A stretch of DNA of 9,362 nucleotides from Minisyncoccota bacterium (GTDB taxonomy: Bacteria; Patescibacteriota; Minisyncoccia; Phycocordibacterales; UBA5272): positions 1 through 9,362 of the forward strand of contig JALHNF010000005.1 of assembly GCA_022843645.1 (NCBI GenBank), written 5' to 3'. The notes under the pieces are model-generated. The model searched no databases. It was given only the letters and a program-made list of their open reading frames with translations, and was not told the DNA's origin. Within the stretch, counting starts at the first letter, position 1, and each line of letters opens with the position of its first letter. The position numbers and the translations under genes are program-made. This document shows, one piece after another, positions 5,321 to 9,362 of this stretch.

Positions 5321-5796
5321 CTCTGATCGCGTAAACAGAAGAGTGCGACAGCTCCGGCAATAGAGACGTTGAGCGACTCTTTCTCTCCACTCATTGGTAT
5401 CTCGATACACGTGTGCGCATATTTCAAAACAGATTTTGAAATACCTTCAACTTCCGCACCGAGTACAAGCACAGTTGGTTTTGTGATTGTACATTTTGTG
5501 TACGGAATAGACTTTTTGGTTTGCTCAAGCGCAACTATCTCAAAACCATCATGTGTATACTTCTTCAATATATTTTGGAGTCTATCAGCAGGTTCCCACG
5601 AGACACTTTTCTCGGCACCAAGTGCAACTTTTGCAAAGTCTGATCGAGGCTTACCAAAACGGTCGTATGGGGATGGTGTCACCCCACCTAAAATTATCTT
5701 AGAAACTCCGACGCAGTCGGCCGTACGAAAAAGCGAGGCAACATTGTGCACGCTACGAATATTGTCTAGGGCAAGAATAACAGGGTATGGGAACAT
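5317..5796 (-). CDS. TrmH/SpoU-family RNA 2'-O-methyltransferase
   Basis: Enzymes of this SPOUT family use S-adenosylmethionine to methylate ribose 2'-OH in tRNA or rRNA. Motif 1 is NVASLFRTAD (residues 18-27), with the conserved Asn, Ser and Arg. Motif 2 is LVLGAEVEGIS (about 110-120). Motif 3 is IPMSGEKESLNVSIAGAVALF (from 133), with the trefoil-knot SLNVS. At 159 aa it is a bare SPOUT domain, lacking the N-terminal substrate-binding extension of RlmB, so it is closer in size to TrmL-type enzymes; the target base is not predictable. It starts at ATG 5796; GAGG is too close to act as a normal ribosome binding site, and TATGGT (5808-5813) is a weak -10 candidate. It is convergent with the small membrane protein, sharing four bases. 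Confidence 0.9.
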   Translation of the reverse strand: MFPYPVILALDNIRSVHNVASLFRTADCVGVSKIILGGVTPSPYDRFGKPRSDFAKVALGAEKSVSWEPADRLQNILKKYTHDGFEIVALEQTKKSIPYTKCTITKPTVLVLGAEVEGISKSVLKYAHTCIEIPMSGEKESLNVSIAGAVALFCLRDQS

Positions 5797-5817
5797 ATCC
5801 TCATGAGACCATAAAAC

Positions 5818-5845
5818 TGGAAATTTTCAAAAAAAAATGTATACT
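5818..5845 (+). promoter_or_regulatory. Promoter of tRNA-Lys
   Basis: TATACT at 5840-5845 lies 10 bases before the tRNA 5' end, so transcription would begin within a few bases of the mature end. A weak -35 (TGGAAA, 5818-5823) is 16 bases upstream. The region 5797-5855 is shared with the divergent methyltransferase gene and contains a run of nine A. Confidence 0.45.
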
Positions 5846-5855
5846 TGTCTCCATT

Positions 5856-5931
5856 GCCCCTATAGCTCAGCTGGTAGAGCAGTTGCCTTTTAAGCAAACG
5901 GTCGTAGGTTCGATTCCTACTGGGGGCACCA
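5856..5931 (+). tRNA. tRNA-Lys (anticodon UUU)
   Basis: A 76-nt cloverleaf includes an encoded 3' CCA (5929-5931). The acceptor stem GCCCCTA/TGGGGGC has one wobble pair. The D arm contains AGCTCAGCTGGTAGAGC, and the anticodon loop CTTTTAA gives anticodon TTT for AAA/AAG. The T arm is GTAGG-TTCGATT-CCTAC. Unlike the tRNA-Arg in this window, CCA is genomically encoded. The 3' end also forms one arm of a larger inverted repeat with 5971-5980. Confidence 0.97.
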
Positions 5932-5980
5932 TATAAAAAACCTCTTCGGTCATAAAAGAGGTTTTTTATTATATGGTGCC
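5925..5980. repeat. Inverted repeat joining the tRNA-Lys 3' end to downstream DNA
   Basis: GGCACCATAT (5925-5934), which contains the tRNA discriminator and CCA, is exactly complementary to ATATGGTGCC (5971-5980). Together with the terminator stem this gives 22 base pairs interrupted only by three unpaired bases (5968-5970). Confidence 0.7.
5935..5967 (+). terminator. Intrinsic terminator of tRNA-Lys
   Basis: AAAAAACCTCTT (5935-5946) and AAGAGGTTTTTT (5956-5967) form a 12-bp perfect stem with a nine-base loop and a T-tract. It begins four bases after the tRNA CCA. Confidence 0.85.
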
Positions 5981-6072
5981 AGCCGGAGCGCAGGTGCTAT
6001 ATGAGCGAAGCGAAATCGAAAAGGTATACTGATCCTGTAGGGGTCGAGCAAAATTTCTGAAAGAAATTTACT
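5981..6072. other. Structured intergenic segment between tRNA-Lys and the HO-like gene
   Basis: No supported gene is present. Two small hairpins are visible: GATCC/GGGTC (6031-6045) and AAATTTC/GAAATTT (6051-6069), the second overlapping the -35 of the next promoter. Two overlapping open frames of 19 codons exist (5973-6032 and 6001-6060) but nothing supports their translation. The text reads like a reused intergenic element; copy number in the genome is unknown. Confidence 0.35.
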
Positions 6073-6095
6073 TGTAACCAGAGACGGGGTACAAT
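6067..6095 (+). promoter_or_regulatory. Promoter of the HO-like gene
   Basis: TTTACT (6067-6072), a 17-base spacer and TACAAT (6090-6095). The -10 overlaps the first ATG at 6094, so the usable start is the ATG at 6103, seven bases after the box. Confidence 0.5.
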
Positions 6096-6102
6096 GAAAA
6101 AC

Positions 6103-6681
6103 ATGAATCATAAAGAGATTGTCCAACAAATCGCCGGTCTTAATTGGAGTAAGGCGAATCCAGGAGACATTATCCTACTATCACACACTACCGCTAAAGA
6201 GTTTGCGACTAGTTTGCGGTTTGGTATTTCCTTGTACCCAAATGACGAGCGGTTAAAGGAGATGGCAAGTGGTGAACTTGAGACGGACAATATGTCTTTT
6301 GAAGACTATAATAAAAAGGGTGACCATTGGGAATTTCTTGATCATTTTGTCACCAAGTACAACATTACCCCAACGAAATCAGCACTCCTTGATGCCATGC
6401 GCCGTTATGTAACAGAGGTTGAAGCCTTGTCTGAATCTGATCGTGCTATGACCGTATTTTCACGTGAAGAAGAGTTAGCACTAATTTTTGAAAAGATTGT
6501 AACCGCACACGACTGGGATGCACTAGGACTTGGTTTCTATAAGTATTACCTTAAGCAGCATATATTGTTCGATTCGGGTGAAAACGGTCACGCATGGCTC
6601 ACACAACATTTTCCGATGCATGAATCAACCCTTATTAACTTTTATACAATCCGCTTAAACCTTTACGGTGCGTTATTTTAA
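6103..6681 (+). CDS. Heme-oxygenase-like fold protein, DUF3050-like (putative metalloenzyme)
   Basis: The protein has 192 residues from ATG 6103 and is entirely helical in appearance, without membrane segments. Two motifs resemble DUF3050 and related heme-oxygenase-like proteins: VFSREEELALIFEKIV (compare an FGRED...F..I pattern) and FYKYYLKQHILFDSGENGHAW (compare YYLxRHIxLDxxxHG). Numbering from ATG 6094, candidate metal ligands are E61 or E63, H78 (GDHWEFL), E125 (or E126/E127), H156, D160 and H166. This order of E-H-E-H-D-H is that of heme-oxygenase-like diiron oxidases. The final H is ten residues after H156, slightly longer than usual. The family match is from memory and the function is unknown. 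The gene stands alone between a tRNA terminator and the convergent holA (18-bp gap). The ATG at 6094 is less likely because the -10 box overlaps it. Confidence 0.6.
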   Translation: MNHKEIVQQIAGLNWSKANPGDIILLSHTTAKEFATSLRFGISLYPNDERLKEMASGELETDNMSFEDYNKKGDHWEFLDHFVTKYNITPTKSALLDAMRRYVTEVEALSESDRAMTVFSREEELALIFEKIVTAHDWDALGLGFYKYYLKQHILFDSGENGHAWLTQHFPMHESTLINFYTIRLNLYGALF

Positions 6682-6699
6682 AAAAACTTCTTGAGACAA

Positions 6700-7386
6700 T
6701 CACCTCGTCCACCGAAGCGCAAATTGCTCAAGGGCTACAGGAAAATCAAGCTCACCTCGATGTGACTCATGATACATAGAGACAAGACTTTCTGACATAG
6801 CATCAAGCTCTTCCTCAGAAAAGAGTTTACATGCTTGTTTTACTTTTTTGTATACAAATGGATGCAAGCCCGAGTCAGTCTCACTTGCGCCTGATGCAAC
6901 GAGTTTCATACTTTTTACCTGATACCAAAGCCCTCTATGAACTTCTTCGGGCGGCTTTGCCATAAGCTCAACATGAAGTGCGCTAAATACTGCTTTCTTG
7001 TCTCTTTTTAAGAACGCATCTGCAAGTAGAAACGACGGGGCACTTTTCTTTGCTTTCTCTTGTGAGAGCTCAATGATGGTCCAATTATTTTTTTCTAACA
7101 CCTCTCGCTCTTTTTTGAGAATCTTTTCTACCTGAAAAACCAAAACGTTCTCTGTTGAGAGCTTTGAAACAAGAGAAACAGTACCTTCAAATACCTCCTT
7201 GTGCACATCACGGAAAACATACACTTGTGGACCTGCAAATAAATCCTGCGCAAACACACACGACTGTATGTGGTCTATTGTTGGATCATCAATTGATGTG
7301 TACACACCAAGCGCATTTTTTTTCAAAAAACCCTGAAGCGCAGCTTCGAAACCACTTCTATCTCCACCCACAAAGACAACCATCAT
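6700..7386 (-). CDS. holA: Probable DNA polymerase III delta subunit (HolA-like)
   Basis: Delta opens the sliding clamp within the clamp loader. The N-terminus (VVFVGGDRSGFEAALQGFL) stands where delta normally has its degenerate P-loop (LYGED). Residues about 55-115 follow the family pattern of a strand-helix domain (VYVFRDVHKEVFEG, ENVLVFQVEKILKKEREVLEK). The C-terminal collar-like region is the best evidence: LHPFVYKKVKQACKLFSEEELDAM followed by DFPVALEQFALRW. At 228 aa it is much shorter than the usual ~330, so parts of the AAA+ domains are reduced. ATG 7386 and ATG 7383 are adjacent. The start lies four bases after the stop of the upstream methyltransferase, so an operon with polA is likely; TAAGAT overlapping that stop is a weak extra -10. 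Confidence 0.7.
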   Translation of the reverse strand: MMVVFVGGDRSGFEAALQGFLKKNALGVYTSIDDPTIDHIQSCVFAQDLFAGPQVYVFRDVHKEVFEGTVSLVSKLSTENVLVFQVEKILKKEREVLEKNNWTIIELSQEKAKKSAPSFLLADAFLKRDKKAVFSALHVELMAKPPEEVHRGLWYQVKSMKLVASGASETDSGLHPFVYKKVKQACKLFSEEELDAMSESLVSMYHESHRGELDFPVALEQFALRWTR

Positions 7387-7390
7387 AATC

Positions 7391-7870
7391 TTAGAAATAC
7401 CTCTTTACCTTTTTAGTGTAACCAACATACTCATGCCTCACATGAGAGTTTTCATGAGATAAATGCTTTTCTTCTTGAATGGCAAACCACCGTGCAATAA
7501 AGTAAAAACACACCGAGGCGACAAAGATACTGAGTGAGTTGAGAATAAAAGAAAAAGCAACCCCGATGCATACCATTCCTATGTACCCTGGGTGACGCAC
7601 ATATGCATACGGGCCAACGAAAAAGTTTACTTCGCTCTCACCACTTCGCACCGCATGGCGAATTTTTTCGGCGCTTCGCCGTGCAGTGTACAAAAGAAAT
7701 GTTCCAGCAAGAAGTAGGCCGAGCCCGATTTCTACCACTCCACCTGTTGCAAAAATAGGATATGGAAAAAAGACGTCAAAAATGAGCGACCCAACAATGG
7801 TAACAATAAAGAGGCTCGGCACATATGTATACATATGTGCTCGCTCATTAGTATGTATGTGCTTTGTCAT
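7391..7870 (-). CDS. Isoprenylcysteine carboxyl methyltransferase-like membrane protein
   Basis: This 159-residue integral membrane protein has hydrophobic segments at about 17-35, 41-62 and 97-128 (the last long enough for a hairpin). The family motif GPYAYVRHPGYIG is at 86-98. The E-E-K-H-L segment (133-137) and HEYVGYTKKVKRYF form the C-terminal S-adenosylmethionine-binding part shared by ICMT and PEMT-type methyltransferases. Bacterial members methylate unknown small or lipid substrates; prenylated proteins are not expected. It starts 23 bases after the polA stop, with TATACT at 7884-7889 as a possible promoter. A second in-frame ATG (codon 13, 7834) is possible. The codons around it contain a perfect 22-bp palindrome. 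Confidence 0.85.
   Translation of the reverse strand: MTKHIHTNERAHMYTYVPSLFIVTIVGSLIFDVFFPYPIFATGGVVEIGLGLLLAGTFLLYTARRSAEKIRHAVRSGESEVNFFVGPYAYVRHPGYIGMVCIGVAFSFILNSLSIFVASVCFYFIARWFAIQEEKHLSHENSHVRHEYVGYTKKVKRYF
7819..7840. repeat. Perfect 22-bp palindrome inside the methyltransferase gene
   Basis: GCACATATGTA is immediately followed by its reverse complement, with no spacer. It covers codons about 11-17 of the ICMT-like gene and includes the in-frame ATG of codon 13. It could be an operator-type site or an mRNA cruciform or hairpin; chance is possible because the sequence is alternating purine-pyrimidine. Confidence 0.6.
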
Positions 7871-7893
7871 ACACTATTTCTACAGTATACACC

Positions 7894-9362
7894 CTACAGG
7901 TCGCCCCACGTACTCCCTATCTCAGAAGAAACAAGAATAGGAATGAGGTCAGCCTCTTTTTTATGTTTTTTGAGCACGGCCTCCATAACTGAAACGATAG
8001 TGTCTTTGGCTTGTTCTTCGTACCCTTTGGCTACTTCAAAAATAAATTCATCGTGAATCTGAAGTAGTGGGATAGCATGTTTAGTAAGTTTTTTCTCTTC
8101 TAGTGCCTGCGTAATGTCAATAAGCGCAATTCTCATGATGTCAGCGTTCGTGCCTTGAATAGGGGCGTTGACCGCCATACGCTCACCCTGTGCTCGAATA
8201 AAAGGAAGTGGTGAGCGCATCATCTTTAATTGCCGTTGACGCCCAAAGAGTGTCTCAGTGTAGCCGTTTCTTTTGGCTTGCATTTTTACCTCCTCAAGGT
8301 AGGAGACGAGGGTTGGAAATGTTTTCTTGTACGTATCGTAAAACTCTTGGGCCGACTTTCTGTCGCTTCCAAGCGTGTCTTTAAGAGCATTCACCCCCAT
8401 GCCGTACAAAATGCCGAAATTGAGCACCTTTGCAATTCTTCGCTGATCCTTACTCACTTCATCTAATGGAACATTAAACACTCGAGAGGCAACAGAAGCA
8501 TGCGAGTCTTCGCCTTTTTTGAAAGTTTCAAGTAAACGCTCATCACCCGAAAGGATAGCGGCACAACGCAACTCAATCTGCGAGTAGTCGCACGACAAAA
8601 GTACATATCCATCTTTTGCAACAAACCCTTTTCGTATTGCCGCACCTGCTTCCGTTTTGATGGGAATATTTTGCAGATTTGGATCTCGCGAAGCAAAGCG
8701 GCCTGTTGCCGCACCAGTATGTAAAAAGTGTGTGTGAATACGTGACTCAAAGTCAATAAGTTTTGGAAGCGGGTCAATGTAGGTAGAAAGAAGTTTTTGT
8801 ATTTCTCGATACTCTAAGACTTTCTCTATGATAGGATGCTCAGCCTTGAGCGAGTCGAGCATATCTGCGTTGGTGCTTCGTGCTCCGCCTGCTGTTTTTT
8901 TGATCTTCTCGCCGAGGCGAAGCTCATCGTAGAGCACTTCGCCAAGCTGTTTTGGTGATGTGATGAGAAACTCTCTTCCAGCATATTTCCATATATCTTT
9001 TTCAAGTATTGCCAAATCCTCATGATACTTTTTTGATAAAGAAAAAAAGTACGGCACGTCTATTTTGATTCCAACCTCTTCCATCTTCTCCACAATCGGA
9101 ATGAGCGGCTTATCAACGTTTTCATATAAATCAAGAAGTGTTTCGTTTCGGCTCAACTCTGAAAAAAGCGCCTTGTGAGCATTGCTAATATCTTTTGTAT
9201 TTGTATACATCAAAATATCCTCAAGACTCGGATCTGTTTTGTCGGAGTCAATGAGGAATAGCATCGCTTGAGCCTCTTTAAACTCAAGTGTCTGTAAGTA
9301 CGTTGCTTCTTTCTTTGATGACTTTGCACTTGCGGTCTTGGTCAAGGTCTCACCTTGAGCTT
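7894..9362 (-). CDS. polA: DNA polymerase I, C-terminal part (5' end outside window)
   Basis: About 489 codons of a family A polymerase are present. The frame is open to the window edge, so the N-terminal 5'-3' exonuclease domain, if any, is not seen. Motif A DYSQIELR is at about 8566-8589, motif B RRIAKVLNFGILYG near 8395-8440, and motif C LLQIHDEFIFEV near 8040-8070. All catalytic residues are intact: Asp of motif A, Arg/Lys/Phe/Tyr of the O helix, and His-Asp-Glu of motif C. The O-helix Phe (not Tyr) predicts discrimination against dideoxynucleotides. TGRFASRDPNLQNIP is the typical thumb/palm junction. The first ~60 residues visible fit the end of a degenerate 3'-5' exonuclease domain. It appears to lead the block polA, ICMT-like, holA. 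Confidence 0.97.
   Translation of the reverse strand, partial: AQGETLTKTASAKSSKKEATYLQTLEFKEAQAMLFLIDSDKTDPSLEDILMYTNTKDISNAHKALFSELSRNETLLDLYENVDKPLIPIVEKMEEVGIKIDVPYFFSLSKKYHEDLAILEKDIWKYAGREFLITSPKQLGEVLYDELRLGEKIKKTAGGARSTNADMLDSLKAEHPIIEKVLEYREIQKLLSTYIDPLPKLIDFESRIHTHFLHTGAATGRFASRDPNLQNIPIKTEAGAAIRKGFVAKDGYVLLSCDYSQIELRCAAILSGDERLLETFKKGEDSHASVASRVFNVPLDEVSKDQRRIAKVLNFGILYGMGVNALKDTLGSDRKSAQEFYDTYKKTFPTLVSYLEEVKMQAKRNGYTETLFGRQRQLKMMRSPLPFIRAQGERMAVNAPIQGTNADIMRIALIDITQALEEKKLTKHAIPLLQIHDEFIFEVAKGYEEQAKDTIVSVMEAVLKKHKKEADLIPILVSSEIGSTWGDL

Noticed and set aside
4991..5410. 139-codon minus-strand frame across the mutM end and the small membrane protein gene
   Set aside because: It overlaps the conserved MutM zinc finger and the methyltransferase C-terminus and shows no recognisable domain.
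5925..5980. tRNA-Lys end as a phage or integrative-element attachment site
   Set aside because: Attachment-site duplication would give a direct repeat of the tRNA 3' end. The copy here is inverted and no integrase is present.
6001..6060. 19-codon open frame MSEAKSKRYTDPVGVEQNF (and an overlapping one at 5973-6032)
   Set aside because: It is too short, has no ribosome binding site and no supported promoter at leaderless distance; kept only as part of the intergenic element.
1..9362. CRISPR array, insertion sequence or tandem repeat
   Set aside because: No regularly spaced direct repeats, transposase motifs or terminal inverted repeats with target duplication were seen.

Overview
The window looks like a piece of a small-genome bacterium of the Candidate Phyla Radiation (Patescibacteria, Parcubacteria-like). 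The reasons are indirect. Housekeeping genes are compact and divergent (RuvA 187 aa, a delta-subunit-like HolA of about 228 aa, Gmk 195 aa). Intergenic gaps are short. Shine-Dalgarno sequences are almost absent. Small membrane proteins of the kind common in that group sit between core genes. The phylum is inferred from style; no 16S gene is present.

Layout. Positions 1-996 hold two divergent genes for membrane proteins of unknown function, with promoters back to back near 471-524. Positions 1055-1606 hold an unrecognised soluble protein whose last third reads through the antisense strand of a tRNA-Arg gene (anticodon GCG, minus strand, 1479-1550). A strong hairpin terminator at 1608-1642 separates it from rpsT (ribosomal protein bS20), which points the other way. 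Further minus-strand genes follow: gmk (guanylate kinase) and a 3-dehydroquinate-synthase-like enzyme with an altered active site and a short C-terminus. A divergent promoter region (3517-3604) then leads to a plus-strand cluster of ruvA (Holliday junction binding), mutM (formamidopyrimidine-DNA glycosylase) and a small two-segment membrane protein. These three are packed 2-4 nt apart and are probably cotranscribed. A convergent TrmH/SpoU RNA methyltransferase shares a CTAG stop-codon palindrome with the last of them.

From 5856 come tRNA-Lys (UUU) with an encoded CCA, a terminator hairpin embedded in a larger inverted repeat that includes the tRNA 3' end, and a compact intergenic segment. Next is a 192-aa protein that I read as a heme-oxygenase-like, DUF3050-like helical protein with a plausible set of metal ligands. 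The right end is a minus-strand block: DNA polymerase I (5' end outside the window), an isoprenylcysteine-methyltransferase-like membrane enzyme and a probable DNA polymerase III delta subunit.

Taken together the window is mostly DNA replication and repair (polA, holA, ruvA, mutM) and translation (bS20, two tRNAs, rRNA/tRNA methyltransferase), plus nucleotide metabolism (gmk). Two accessory enzymes stand out: the dehydroquinate-synthase-like protein and the heme-oxygenase-like protein. The most general signal is promoter architecture. Many genes have a -10 box, often of the extended TGn type, ending about 5-9 nt before the start codon and no ribosome binding site, which suggests widespread leaderless mRNAs. 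I did not find CRISPR arrays, insertion sequences or a defence system.
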